This document shows positions 53,584 to 62,857 of a DNA stretch of 64,000 bases, piece after piece. Positions within the stretch are counted from its first letter, which is position 1. Each line of letters opens with the position of its first letter. Under the pieces are notes generated by a model. The model ran no database searches and was not told the DNA's origin. It saw nothing but the letters and a program-made list of their open reading frames with translations. This stretch comes from Saccharomonospora xinjiangensis XJ-54 (lineage in GTDB: Bacteria > Actinomycetota > Actinomycetes > Mycobacteriales > Pseudonocardiaceae). The position numbers were made by a program, and so were the translations under genes. The stretch covers positions 4,506,672 to 4,570,671 of the forward strand of contig NZ_JH636049.1 in the NCBI RefSeq assembly GCF_000258175.1, written 5' to 3'.

Positions 53584-53667
53584 CCGGCGAAGGCCGTGGC
53601 AGGGCAGGCAGAGCAGGCAGAGCAGGCACTGACGCCGCGCTGGCCGCCGTCTGGATGGGAACGCGAC

Positions 53668-54678
53668 ATGGAACGCAGCAGCGCACGATCCACCGTGCTC
53701 GTCACGGGAGGATGTGGCTTCGTCGGCGGCCACCTGGTCCGGAGCCTGGCCCGGCACGGTCACCGTGTCGTCGTGGTCGATCGCCTTCCCTGGCGTGACG
53801 GCCATGCCGAGTCGGTGTGCCTCGACGTGACCGACCCCGAAGGATGCCGCGAGGTGATGCGCGAGGTCGATCCGAAGGTGGTGTTCCACCTCGCCGCGTC
53901 CTCGACCATCGACTCCGCCTTCGCCGACCCGCACGGCTCCCTCATGTGCAACGTCACGGGCACCATGAACCTGCTCGAAGCCGCACGAAGGCATTGCACG
54001 AACCTGCACCGGTTCGTGCTCGCTTCCACCGACAAGGTCTACGGCGAACTTCATGCGGACGCCTACCTGGAAACGTCACCGCTGGCGGCGCGGGGTGTCT
54101 ACGACGTCGGGAAACTGGCCGCCGACACGGTCACGCGCCTCTACGGCGACGAACTCGGGTTACCGGTGGCGACACTGCGGCTGTGCAACGTTTTCGGGCC
54201 CGGCGACCGGCACACCGGCTCCCGCATCGTGCCTCGCACTCTGAGCAGGCTGTTCGCGCCGGACGGCCCGCTCCCACCGGTGGTCTACGAGGGCTCGATG
54301 GAGCACGGCCGCGACTACGTCTACGTCAGCGACGCCGTGCGGGCTTTGCGCACCGTGGCTTTCCACCCGCGTGCCCTCGGAGAGGTGTTCAACATGGCAC
54401 CGGCCGCCCACCGCACCACGCTCGACCTCGTCGAGGACCTCATCGAGGAGGCGCGGCGCGAGTGCGAGAAGCCCGACCCCGACCGCGCCCGCGCGATCGT
54501 GAAGAACGGATACGTTGTCGTGGCAGCCGACACCGGGGCGGCACTGCCCCGTGCTTTGACGAGACAACACTGCGACGCCACGAAACTCGGTGGCCTGGGA
54601 TTCCGCGTCACCGTGTCGATGAAGGACGGCCTGCGCCGTACCGTACGCGCCTTTTCCGGTTCATCGGGGCGAACCTGA
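53668..54678 (+). CDS. Extended SDR sugar-nucleotide epimerase/dehydratase
   Basis: 336-residue NAD-dependent enzyme of the GalE/RmlB type. NAD motif TGGCGFVG (13-20), CLDVTD, VVFHLAASST, the catalytic STDKVYGE plus YDVGK (Tyr145, Lys149), and RLCNVFGPGDR for substrate binding. It would epimerise, dehydrate or decarboxylate an NDP-sugar. Lying in the cluster with a GT1 glycosyltransferase, it likely prepares the sugar that decorates the product. ATG 53668 is preferred since upstream sequence is not family-like. Which sugar cannot be read. Confidence 0.9.
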   Translation: MERSSARSTVLVTGGCGFVGGHLVRSLARHGHRVVVVDRLPWRDGHAESVCLDVTDPEGCREVMREVDPKVVFHLAASSTIDSAFADPHGSLMCNVTGTMNLLEAARRHCTNLHRFVLASTDKVYGELHADAYLETSPLAARGVYDVGKLAADTVTRLYGDELGLPVATLRLCNVFGPGDRHTGSRIVPRTLSRLFAPDGPLPPVVYEGSMEHGRDYVYVSDAVRALRTVAFHPRALGEVFNMAPAAHRTTLDLVEDLIEEARRECEKPDPDRARAIVKNGYVVVAADTGAALPRALTRQHCDATKLGGLGFRVTVSMKDGLRRTVRAFSGSSGRT

Positions 54679-54888
54679 CGAACACCCCCGATCCCTTGTG
54701 TCGCACGGGAAACGCTGGCTACGGTCGGCGAACAGGTGACCGGAAACAGCAGCGGGAAAAGCTGGAAAAGCTCCGGGAAACGATTCCCGGAAATCGACAC
54801 CGCGAATTGACGGGCAGCACCGCCGCGCACTGCGGTGGACGTGAATCGTCCTGTCCCGATAGACAAGCCGAGCACATTCGGAGGAATG

Positions 54889-55977
54889 GTGGGCGAGCTG
54901 TCGAGCACCGAGCGGTCCTTCGACGGTGCCGATGAAGAGGATCGCCGCAGGACGGACTACGAACGCGAGCTGGCCGGCCTGCTCGCGCAGGGCATGTTCT
55001 GCGGCCCGCGCGCGGGAACGTGCCCGTGGTGCGGACATCCGGGACCGGGATTCCGTGCCCGGCTCGTGGATACCCGCCAGTGCAAGCCAGGCGTGTTCGA
55101 CATGGACGAATGCCGATCCTGCGGCCACGTGTTCCAGAACCCCCGGCTCACGCCTGCCGCGCTCGCCTACTACTGCCGGGACTCCTATGACGGTCTCGGC
55201 CGCGACCACTACGCCTCGGTGGCGGAGTACAGCCGCTCGGCGCAGCGTGCGCGGGTGCGGCTGGTCACGGCTCACCGCCGCCCGACATCGTGGCTGGACG
55301 TGGGCGCCCGGCAGGGACATCTGTGCCGGGAGGCGCGGCGGATGCTGCCAGGGACACGCGTGACGGCTCTCGATCCGAGCCCCGAGGTGCTGCGCGCGAG
55401 GGACCGTGGCTGGACCGACGAGGCCGACCAGCGCCCGCTGACCCGCTTCGCCGAGGACCACCCCGGCGAGTTCGACGTCGTGAGTCTGGTCCACTACGCC
55501 GAACGCACCGCCGACCCGAGAGCGCAGTTCGCGGCCGCGCGGCGCCTGCTGCGGCCCGGCGGCGTGGTCTTGATCGAACAGGTCAACCCGCTCAGCCGGT
55601 ACGCGGATCTGCACGGCCGTTACTGGTACTGCTGGCTGGCCCCGCAGAACCTGCACCTCATGCCCGCGGACAACGTGTGCGGCGCGCTGGGGGAACTCGG
55701 CTTCACCGTGGCGGACGTGCGGCGCGGTGCGGCGAACAAACCCTTCGACAACGTCGCCGCACTGCTCACGGCCCTCAACCACCGGCTTCCTCCGGCCCGC
55801 TCGTGGCCGTGGTCGTCGCGGAGGGCGAGCGTGGCGGGACGGGCGGCCAGAACGGCGGCGATGGTGCTGGCCGCTCCGGCGCTCGCGCTCGCACTGGCCG
55901 TGGACTCGCTGCTCCATCCGCTGATCAGCAGGGGCGGTGGAGGCAACACCTACCGGATCGTGGCCGTGGCGCGCTGA
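54889..55977 (+). CDS. Methyltransferase with N-terminal zinc ribbon
   Basis: About 362-residue protein. The N-terminal part has a zinc-ribbon: CPWCGH and CRSCGHVFQNPRLTP. The middle is a class I SAM methyltransferase (WLDVGARQGHLCREARR as motif I, DVVSLVHYAERTADP, RLLRPGGVVLIEQ). The C-terminus ends in a hydrophobic stretch (AAMVLAAPALALALAVDSLL), perhaps a membrane contact. This Zn-MT layout occurs in sugar C-methyltransferases and other natural-product enzymes. Start uncertain: GTG 54889 has CGGAGG four bases upstream; ATG 54886 and GTG 54835 are alternatives. It lies 49 bases before the cyclase. Confidence 0.85.
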   Translation: MGELSSTERSFDGADEEDRRRTDYERELAGLLAQGMFCGPRAGTCPWCGHPGPGFRARLVDTRQCKPGVFDMDECRSCGHVFQNPRLTPAALAYYCRDSYDGLGRDHYASVAEYSRSAQRARVRLVTAHRRPTSWLDVGARQGHLCREARRMLPGTRVTALDPSPEVLRARDRGWTDEADQRPLTRFAEDHPGEFDVVSLVHYAERTADPRAQFAAARRLLRPGGVVLIEQVNPLSRYADLHGRYWYCWLAPQNLHLMPADNVCGALGELGFTVADVRRGAANKPFDNVAALLTALNHRLPPARSWPWSSRRASVAGRAARTAAMVLAAPALALALAVDSLLHPLISRGGGGNTYRIVAVAR

Positions 55978-56026
55978 GCACCACAACCCGGCAGCAGGAG
56001 CACCGTGACGACGGAAGGCGGATTCG

Positions 56027-57733
56027 ATGAACGTCGAGCAGTTGCAGGCTCGCGCCGAGAAGACGGCCGAGCGCGCCATCACCCACCTCTACGACCGGCA
56101 GCGTGAGGACGGCTCGTGGGTGGATCGGTTGTCCTCCTCGACGATCGCGACGGCGCTGGGGGCGTTGTCGTTGCACCGCGCCGATTCGGTGGCCTACGGG
56201 GCGAGGGTCGAGAACGCGGTGCGGTGGCTGCGTACCCATCAGCGGGAGGACGGGGGCTGGGCCATGGCCGACGCCGAGTGGCCGAGCAGCCCCGGGATGA
56301 CCGCGTTCGGGCTCGCCGCCCTGCACGAGATCGACCCGCACGACTCCCAGCGCGCCATCGAGCGGGCGCACACGTTCATCGACGTCAACGACGGCATGAA
56401 CGTGATCCCCGGACTCACCGGCGAAGCACCGAAGACGTGGCCCGCGGCGCTGCCGACGATCTGGGCTCTCACGGGGTTGCGGGACTTTGAGGCGCAACCC
56501 GACCTTCCCGTCGAGACGATCCTGGTGCCGCGCCGCTGGCGCAACAAGGTGTCGATCGCGCTGCCCGCGATCCTCGGCCTCGGGGTCATGCAGGCGCGCA
56601 CGATGCGCCGTAGCCTGCCGCGGCGCGTCCTCGGCCGGATCGCCGAACCGCTGGCGCTGCGGTGGTTGCGGGGGATCTCCGGCACCAACGGCGGTATCGA
56701 GGAATGCCCCATGATCGCGGGATTCCTCTACCTCGGGCTCCGGCAGGCGGACGTCGCACCCGACCTGCAACGGGCGTCGCTGCGCTACCTGCTTGAGACG
56801 CAGCGGGACGACGGTTCGTGGGCCATCGACCGTGACCTGGAGATCTCGGTCACCGCCTACTCCATCATGGCGCTGTCGGAGTTCTCCGACGTGGCGAAGG
56901 AACCGCTGCTGGAAGGCACCCGCGAGTGGTTGCTGCGCAACCAGTGGAACAAACCGTTCAGCGAGTTCGACATCCCGGCAGGCGGCTGGAGCTGGGCCAA
57001 TCCGTCCGGCTGGCCGGAATCCGAGGACACCGCCGTCGTGCTCGGCGTCCTGGCCGACCTCGGCGTGCCGCGCGAACATCCCTCGGTACAGCTCGGGATC
57101 GACTGGCTGCTGGCGATGCAGAACCGCGACGGTTCGTGGTCGGAATGGGTGCGCAACACGCACATCATGAACGACCGTCCCTGCCCCGGCGTCACCGCGC
57201 ACGTGATCATGGCGCTTCAGCGGTACGGGATGCCCGACTCGCCCGGCAGCGCGATCGCCAGGGCGCTGGCCTACCTGCGCGGCCACCAGCAGAACGACGG
57301 CTCGATCTCGTCGGTCTGGTTCAGGGACAACACCCACGGCACGAGCAGGCTGCTCGAGGCGTTCGTGGATTCCCGCAGGGGCAGCGCTCCCTCCGCCGTC
57401 GCCGCCCGCGAATGGCTGCTCGCCAACCAGGCCGAGGACGGCGGGTGGCCGCTGCGGCACGAGCTGCCGCCGAGGGGCAGCACGGCCGAGGAGACGGCGT
57501 GGGCGTTGTTCGCGCTGGTGAAGGGCGGGGTCGATCCCCGCGATCCCGCTGCGCTGAGGGCGGTGGAATGGCTGGTGGACCACCAGGACGACCAGGGAAC
57601 GTGGCGGCCGAGCAACGTCGGCCTCTACTTCGACGACCTGTGCTACACCGACGACCTCATCGCGCACACTTTCGCGTTGCGCGCCATCGGCCGCTGGTTG
57701 AGAAGGCTGGCTCCGGCGGGGGAGACCCGGTGA
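56027..57733 (+). CDS. Squalene-hopene-cyclase-like protein with ESEDTA motif
   Basis: 568-residue protein of the squalene/oxidosqualene cyclase (class II terpene cyclase) superfamily, somewhat shorter than typical hopene cyclases (about 630-720). Several QW-type repeats: QREDGSW 25-31, QREDGGW 72-78, QRDDGSW 259-265, QNRDGSW, QAEDGGW and QDDQGTW, the alpha/alpha-barrel scaffold. The position of the catalytic DXDDTA reads ESEDTA (331-336; 57017-57034): both outer acids are Glu. So it may protonate an alkene with Glu, or have lost cyclase activity. ATG 56027 follows CGGAAGGCGG. The stop overlaps the first P450 by 4 bases. Substrate: likely a C30 or other polyprene; inferred. Confidence 0.85.
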   Translation: MNVEQLQARAEKTAERAITHLYDRQREDGSWVDRLSSSTIATALGALSLHRADSVAYGARVENAVRWLRTHQREDGGWAMADAEWPSSPGMTAFGLAALHEIDPHDSQRAIERAHTFIDVNDGMNVIPGLTGEAPKTWPAALPTIWALTGLRDFEAQPDLPVETILVPRRWRNKVSIALPAILGLGVMQARTMRRSLPRRVLGRIAEPLALRWLRGISGTNGGIEECPMIAGFLYLGLRQADVAPDLQRASLRYLLETQRDDGSWAIDRDLEISVTAYSIMALSEFSDVAKEPLLEGTREWLLRNQWNKPFSEFDIPAGGWSWANPSGWPESEDTAVVLGVLADLGVPREHPSVQLGIDWLLAMQNRDGSWSEWVRNTHIMNDRPCPGVTAHVIMALQRYGMPDSPGSAIARALAYLRGHQQNDGSISSVWFRDNTHGTSRLLEAFVDSRRGSAPSAVAAREWLLANQAEDGGWPLRHELPPRGSTAEETAWALFALVKGGVDPRDPAALRAVEWLVDHQDDQGTWRPSNVGLYFDDLCYTDDLIAHTFALRAIGRWLRRLAPAGETR

Positions 57734-59124
57734 AGCCAGCGGCGGGCAGGCGGCCCCAGCCGGGCCGAGGCGGCGGCGCGGGCCTCCCTGCCGGCCCCGC
57801 GCTGCCCGCAGTGGTGCAGACCGCGCTGTGGGCAGCGGCGCCCGTGTGGTTCGGCCGGACCTGCCTCCGCCGGTACGGGCCGCTGTTCACCGCCCGCATC
57901 CTCGGTTTCGGACCCGTCGTCTACGCCTGTTCGCCCGAAACGATCCGGCGCATCCTGCTGGACGACGCCGCCGCGTTCGACGCCGCCTCGGCCAACGAGT
58001 CGATCCGGTTCGTGGTCGGTGAGCATTCGCTGCTGATGTCGGGCGGCGCCGAGCACACCCGGCGGCGCAAGCTGCTGATGCGTCCGCTGCACGGGCGCAA
58101 CGTCGCCGACTACGTCGATGTGATGGTGTCCATCGTGGAGCGGGAGATGCGGTCGTGGCGACCGGGTTCCACGGTCAGGCTGCTCGACTGCTTCCAGCGC
58201 GTGACGCTGGAGGTGATGATCCGCGCGGTGTTCGGCATCACCGATTCCGCCCGGCTCGACCGGCTCCGCGTGCTCGTGCCCAAGCTGCTCGCGCTGAACC
58301 CGCTCATCATCCTGCTTCCCGCTCTGCGCAAGCCGTTCGGCGGCATTGGACCGTGGGCGCGATTCCAGCGGCTGCTGCGCGAGGTCGATGACATCATCCA
58401 CGCCGAGATCCGCCAGCGGCGGCAACGGCTGGCCGCCGAACCGGACCTGCGGGGCAGCGACGTGCTCACGCTGCTGCTCACCACCTCCAGTTCCGGGACT
58501 CCGCTGTCCGACACCGAGTTGCGCGACCACATGGTGACGCTGCTGGCCGTGGGGCAGGAGACCACGGCGACGCAGCTCGCGTGGTTCTTCGAAAGGGTGC
58601 TCCGCAGCGGCTCCGCACTGCGGAGGGTGCAGGCCGCGGTCGATGAGGGAGACACCCGCGTCCTCGACGCGGCCATCCACGAGGCGATCCGTGCCAGGCC
58701 GACCACATTGGACGTCGGGCGCATCACCGTCGGGCGATGGGAGGCCGAGGGCCACTCGTTCCCGGCTGGCACGCTGTTCGCGGTGTCGCTCGGCCTGTTG
58801 CACCTTTCGCCGGACCTGCACCCGGTGCCGGAGTCGTACTCGATCGACCGGTTCCATCCTGTCGAGCCGCCCAGCACGCACTTCCTGCCCTTCGGCGGCG
58901 GGAACCACCGATGCCTCGGCGCGTCGCTGGCGATGGTGGAGATGCGCACGGTGATCACCACAATCCTGCGCAACGCCAGGTTGCGGCCTCGCCGCGCCGC
59001 GCCGGAGCGGGTCAAGCCCAAGGGGCCGATGCTCGTACCAGGACACGGCGCGGAGGTGGTCGTTGACGCGAACCACCTTCCCGCCTACGCCGCGAGCGCG
59101 ACCGTGAGCGAGGAGACGACATGA
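57730..59124 (+). CDS. Cytochrome P450 (first of the cluster)
   Basis: 464-residue heme monooxygenase, longer than typical bacterial P450s, with a Pro/Arg-rich N-terminus and PLFTARILGFGPVVYA before the fold. I-helix LLAVGQETTATQLAW has the normal acid-alcohol pair; ExxR is EAIR; the heme Cys is in FLPFGGGNHRCLGAS. The eukaryote-like GGGNHRC form suggests a class acting on large lipophilic substrates. GTG at 57730 overlaps the cyclase stop by 4 bases, so it is coupled to the cyclase and probably oxidises its product. Confidence 0.93.
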   Translation: MKPAAGRRPQPGRGGGAGLPAGPALPAVVQTALWAAAPVWFGRTCLRRYGPLFTARILGFGPVVYACSPETIRRILLDDAAAFDAASANESIRFVVGEHSLLMSGGAEHTRRRKLLMRPLHGRNVADYVDVMVSIVEREMRSWRPGSTVRLLDCFQRVTLEVMIRAVFGITDSARLDRLRVLVPKLLALNPLIILLPALRKPFGGIGPWARFQRLLREVDDIIHAEIRQRRQRLAAEPDLRGSDVLTLLLTTSSSGTPLSDTELRDHMVTLLAVGQETTATQLAWFFERVLRSGSALRRVQAAVDEGDTRVLDAAIHEAIRARPTTLDVGRITVGRWEAEGHSFPAGTLFAVSLGLLHLSPDLHPVPESYSIDRFHPVEPPSTHFLPFGGGNHRCLGASLAMVEMRTVITTILRNARLRPRRAAPERVKPKGPMLVPGHGAEVVVDANHLPAYAASATVSEETT

Positions 59125-60380
59125 CCGCCACCGTCCGCGCCTTCCCGTTCCCCCGCGCCAGGCGTCTCGACCTCGAACCCGAGTACCGGGCGCTACGGGA
59201 ACGGGAACCGGTGAGCAGGGTCGCCTTCCCCTACGGCGAGCAGGCGTGGCTCGTCACCCGCTACGCCGACGTGCGCACCGTGCTCACCGATCCCCGCTTC
59301 TCCCGCGCCGTGTCCCTTGAGCGTGACGTTCCGAGGGTGACCGAGGAGAACTTCAGCGGCGGGCTCGTGGCCATGGACCCGCCGGAGCACACCCGCGTGC
59401 GTTCGGTGTGCAGGCACGCGTTCACCGCCCGCACCGTGGCCAGGCTGCGGCAGCGGGCCACCACGATCGCCACCGACCTGGTCGAGACGGCGCGGCGTGA
59501 GGGCGGGTTCGACGCGGTGGAGGACTTCGCGCTGCCGTTCACCCTGAAGATGATCTGCGAACTGCTCGGTGTCCCTTACGAGGACCGCGACCACTTCCGC
59601 TACTGGGCCGAAGCGGGACTGGCCACCACCTCGCTCACCGAGGACGAACGGTGGCGCGCCACCGGCAACATGTGGGACTACGTCGCGAACCTGGTGGCCG
59701 AGCGGCGCGCGCACCCGCGCGACGACCTGATCTCGGCGATGCTGGCCGTGCAGTCCGAGACGGGCGCCGTCAGCGACGACGAACTCGTGATCGTGGCCAT
59801 GACCATCCTCGTCGCCGGCTACGAGACCACCTCAACGCAGTTGCCCAACTTCCTGTACGTGCTGCTGGAGGACCGCGCCCGCTTCGAGACGCTGGTCGCC
59901 GACCCCGGGCTGATCCCCGGCGCGGTGGAGGAGCTGATGCGGTACGTGCCGCTGGAGGCCAACGGCACCTCACCCCGCTACGCGCTGGAGGACGTGACGC
60001 TGAGCGGCGTGCGCATCGAGGCGGGTGAGCCGGTGGTACCGGCGTCGGTGATCGCCAACCGGGACCCCGAGGTCTTCACCGATCCCGATCGGCTCGACTT
60101 CACCCGCAGCCCCAACCCGCACCTCGGATTCGGGCTGGGGGCGCACTTCTGCCTCGGAGCCCCGCTCGCGCGGCTGGAACTTCAGGTCGCCCTCGACGTC
60201 GTCACCACGGCGGTGCCGGACCTGCGGCTACCGGAGGACAACGACGGCATCGAGTGGAAGGAGGGGATGCTCGTGCGCGGCCCCTCCCGGCTCCCGCTTG
60301 CCGTGGATTCCGTGGACCCCGTGGACCCCACAGCGCCCGCACCGACCGCGTCACCTCGTCCCCAAAGGAGCAGGCCATGA
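59121..60380 (+). CDS. Cytochrome P450 (second of the cluster)
   Basis: 419-residue P450 of standard bacterial size. I-helix [15 protein letters not shown] with the acid-alcohol pair, ExxR as EELMR, and heme motif [19 protein letters not shown]-terminal 35 residues form an Asp/Val/Pro-rich tail ([13 protein letters not shown]). It resembles CYP105/107-type hydroxylases. The ATG overlaps the previous P450 stop by 4 bases and its own stop overlaps the next by 4, all within the single cluster transcript. Site of oxidation unknown. Confidence 0.94.
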   Translation: MTATVRAFPFPRARRLDLEPEYRALREREPVSRVAFPYGEQAWLVTRYADVRTVLTDPRFSRAVSLERDVPRVTEENFSGGLVAMDPPEHTRVRSVCRHAFTARTVARLRQRATTIATDLVETARREGGFDAVEDFALPFTLKMICELLGVPYEDRDHFRYWAEAGLATTSLTEDERWRATGNMWDYVANLVAERRAHPRDDLISAMLAVQSETGAVSDDELVIVAMTILVAGYETTSTQLPNFLYVLLEDRARFETLVADPGLIPGAVEELMRYVPLEANGTSPRYALEDVTLSGVRIEAGEPVVPASVIANRDPEVFTDPDRLDFTRSPNPHLGFGLGAHFCLGAPLARLELQVALDVVTTAVPDLRLPEDNDGIEWKEGMLVRGPSRLPLAVDSVDPVDPTAPAPTASPRPQRSRP

Positions 60381-61636
60381 CCGCACCCGAACAACCGCAG
60401 GCAGGCGTCACCTCCCGCGAACCGCCTCCTGTCGAACGCTTCCGCCCCGCCGACCTCGACGAGCGCGACTGGAGCCGGTTGAGGGCGACCTGCCCGGTGT
60501 CGCGTGTGGACACCCCGGAGGGCGGCGAGGTGTGGCTGGTGAGCCGCTACGCCGACATCCGCGCCGTCCTGGCGAGCAGGCAGTTCAGCGTCTCACCCAT
60601 CGACCCCGACAGGGGAACAGGCACGGCGGAGGCCAACGAGTCGATCTTCCAGGATCCACCGGAGCACACCCGCCTCCGCGGTCTGGTCGCGGGACCCTTC
60701 GCGGTGGGCTACGTCGGCCGGTACCAGGACACGATCCGCGCGGGGGCCGACCTGCTCCTCGACCGGATTCGCGAGGTGGACGGGCCGGTTGACGTGATGG
60801 AGGACTTCTCGAAGCCGCTGACGATGAACGTCATCTCCGAGGTCGTCGGCGTCCCGGAACCCGATCGCGCGCTCTTCCAGCGCCTGTCCGACCAGCTTCT
60901 CGTCCCGCTGTCCGAGGCGCAGGGAGTGGTCGCCCTTGAGGGCTGGCGGCAGCTCAACGACTACGTGCGCGACCTGATCGCCCAGCGCCGCCGCGACCCG
61001 CAAGGCCGGGATCGCCCCGACCTGCTCGCGCACATGATCCGCGCGCAGGAGGAGGACGGCATCGTCGATGACGTCGAGCTGGCCACCATGGTGCTCGGCC
61101 TTCCCGTCGCAGGGTATGTCAGCACAGCCAACGCGATCGCCGTCGCCATGCGGTACCTGCTGGAGTTCGGGTGGCTGGCCCGGCTGCGCGGCGAGCAGGA
61201 GGCCGGGCTGCGCAAGCAGTTCGTCGAGGAGGTCCTGCGCATCCAGTCCGGTGACAACGGCGAGTCCATGCCCCGGTTCGCCGCCGAGAACGTGCGGATC
61301 GGGGGCGTGCTGATCAGCAAGGGGGACACCGTGGTGGCGCCGCTGGTGGCGGCCAACCGCGACGCCGACATCTTCTCCGACCCCGAGGTGTTCGACCCGC
61401 ACCGGCCGAACCTCGGCCGCCACGTCGCCTTCGGGTTCGGCATCCACCGCTGCCTCGGCGCGAACCTCGCGCGGCTGGAGCTGCGGATAGCGGTGGACGC
61501 ACTCGTCGAGTGCGGAATGGACTTCGTGATGCTCGAGGCATGGAAAGCGGTCCCCTGGAAGGTCAACATGCTGGGCGACCGGTTCCCCGAACGGATGCCG
61601 GTGCGGGCGCTGCCCGCCGCGAACGGAGGCGAGTGA
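60377..61636 (+). CDS. Cytochrome P450 without the I-helix acid (third)
   Basis: 419-residue P450. The heme motif is intact ([18 protein letters not shown]) and ExxR is EEVLR, but the I-helix reads [15 protein letters not shown] (245-249: AGYVS), so Val stands where Glu or Asp normally sits. That acid takes part in proton delivery in most P450s. The enzyme may rely on substrate-assisted proton relay, on peroxide, or on an unusual reaction. AAAGGAG precedes the ATG at 60377; it overlaps the previous gene by 4 bases and the glycosyltransferase by 1. Confidence 0.93.
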   Translation: MTAPEQPQAGVTSREPPPVERFRPADLDERDWSRLRATCPVSRVDTPEGGEVWLVSRYADIRAVLASRQFSVSPIDPDRGTGTAEANESIFQDPPEHTRLRGLVAGPFAVGYVGRYQDTIRAGADLLLDRIREVDGPVDVMEDFSKPLTMNVISEVVGVPEPDRALFQRLSDQLLVPLSEAQGVVALEGWRQLNDYVRDLIAQRRRDPQGRDRPDLLAHMIRAQEEDGIVDDVELATMVLGLPVAGYVSTANAIAVAMRYLLEFGWLARLRGEQEAGLRKQFVEEVLRIQSGDNGESMPRFAAENVRIGGVLISKGDTVVAPLVAANRDADIFSDPEVFDPHRPNLGRHVAFGFGIHRCLGANLARLELRIAVDALVECGMDFVMLEAWKAVPWKVNMLGDRFPERMPVRALPAANGGE

Positions 61637-62796
61637 TGGGATGCCACATCCTCTTCGCGTCGATTCCCGCATGGGGCCACCTCTACCCGGTGCTTCCGGG
61701 GCTGGCCGAACTCGTCCGCAGGGGACACCGCGTGAGCTGCCTCGCCTCGGGTGGTTTCGCCGGTGAGGTGGGCAAGGTTCTCGACGTCGTGCCGTACGAC
61801 TCGCCGATGGACTCGACCGAGGTGGACCTCGCCGACATGGGCAGCGTGCTGCCGATGATGCTCGACGAGACCCGCGCCGCCTACAGCGTGCTCGCCGACG
61901 TCGTGCGTGCCGACCCTCCCGAGGTGATCGTGTCCGACGTGCTGTCGAACGCGGGCTGGCTGCTGGGCAGGGCTTTCGACCTTCCCGTCGTCCGCACCTG
62001 GCCGGTGTTCGCGTCGAACTCCGAGTTCTCCCTGCACGAGGACTACACCTCCCGCACCGATACCGAGGAGTCGATGACGGCGTTCTTCCGTGCGGTCGCG
62101 GCGTTCCTCGACGAGGTGGGGCTCGACACGGTGTCGCCGGAGCAGTTCTTCGACAACGAGGCCGAGCACAACATCGCGTTGTTCCCTCGCGCGTTGCAGC
62201 CGCGCGGGGAGACGTTCGACGCGCGCTTCACCTTCATCAGCCCGTGCATCAGGCCAGCCGAGGGCTCGCCGGAGGTGCCGTGGCTGGCCCGCTCGCAACC
62301 ACTGGCCGTGGTGTCGCTGGGCACGGTGTTCAACGAGAAGATCGACTTCTTCCGCACCTGCCTCGACGGCATCGACCGGCTCGGCTGGTATGCCGCCGCC
62401 GCGCTGGGCAAGCGGGTCAACCCGGCCGCGATCGGTCCTGTCTCGCCGAGGGTGTTGCTCACACCGACCCTGCCGATGATCGACGCGTTGCGCCATGCCT
62501 CCGTCGCGGTCACTCACGGGGGCCTGACCAGCACGCTCGAAGCACTCGCCGAGGGCGTTCCCGTGCTGATCTCACCGCAGATCGGGGAGCAGCGCGGCGT
62601 CGCCGACCGTGTGGAGGCGCTCGGGCTCGGCCAGCTCCTCCCCGATCCGTTCACCGCGGAGGAGCTGGCCGAGCTGATCAAGCAGGTGTCCCAGGACAGC
62701 GCGATGGCCGAACGGCTCGACCGGTTCCGCGCCACGGTGCGGGACGCCGACGGACCCGCCCAGTTCGCCGACGCCGTCGAAGCCGTGCCGCGCTGA
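61636..62796 (+). CDS. GT1 glycosyltransferase, macrolide/terpenoid type
   Basis: 386-residue GT-B glycosyltransferase that moves a sugar from an NDP donor to a small acceptor. N-terminal acceptor domain begins ILFASIPAWGHLYPVLPGLAEL (catalytic His13 region); C-terminal donor domain has LPMIDALRHASVAVTHGGLTSTLEAL and PQIGEQRGVADRVEALGLG. Macrolide-type GT1. ATG overlaps the third P450 stop by 1 base (TGATG). With the epimerase at 53668 it indicates a glycosylated end product or self-resistance by glycosylation. Confidence 0.92.
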   Translation: MGCHILFASIPAWGHLYPVLPGLAELVRRGHRVSCLASGGFAGEVGKVLDVVPYDSPMDSTEVDLADMGSVLPMMLDETRAAYSVLADVVRADPPEVIVSDVLSNAGWLLGRAFDLPVVRTWPVFASNSEFSLHEDYTSRTDTEESMTAFFRAVAAFLDEVGLDTVSPEQFFDNEAEHNIALFPRALQPRGETFDARFTFISPCIRPAEGSPEVPWLARSQPLAVVSLGTVFNEKIDFFRTCLDGIDRLGWYAAAALGKRVNPAAIGPVSPRVLLTPTLPMIDALRHASVAVTHGGLTSTLEALAEGVPVLISPQIGEQRGVADRVEALGLGQLLPDPFTAEELAELIKQVSQDSAMAERLDRFRATVRDADGPAQFADAVEAVPR

Positions 62797-62857
62797 GCAG
62801 GACCGTACCCGACCAAGCCGAAGAGTGTCAGGAACGAGTGCCAGGAAAGAGACCGAC

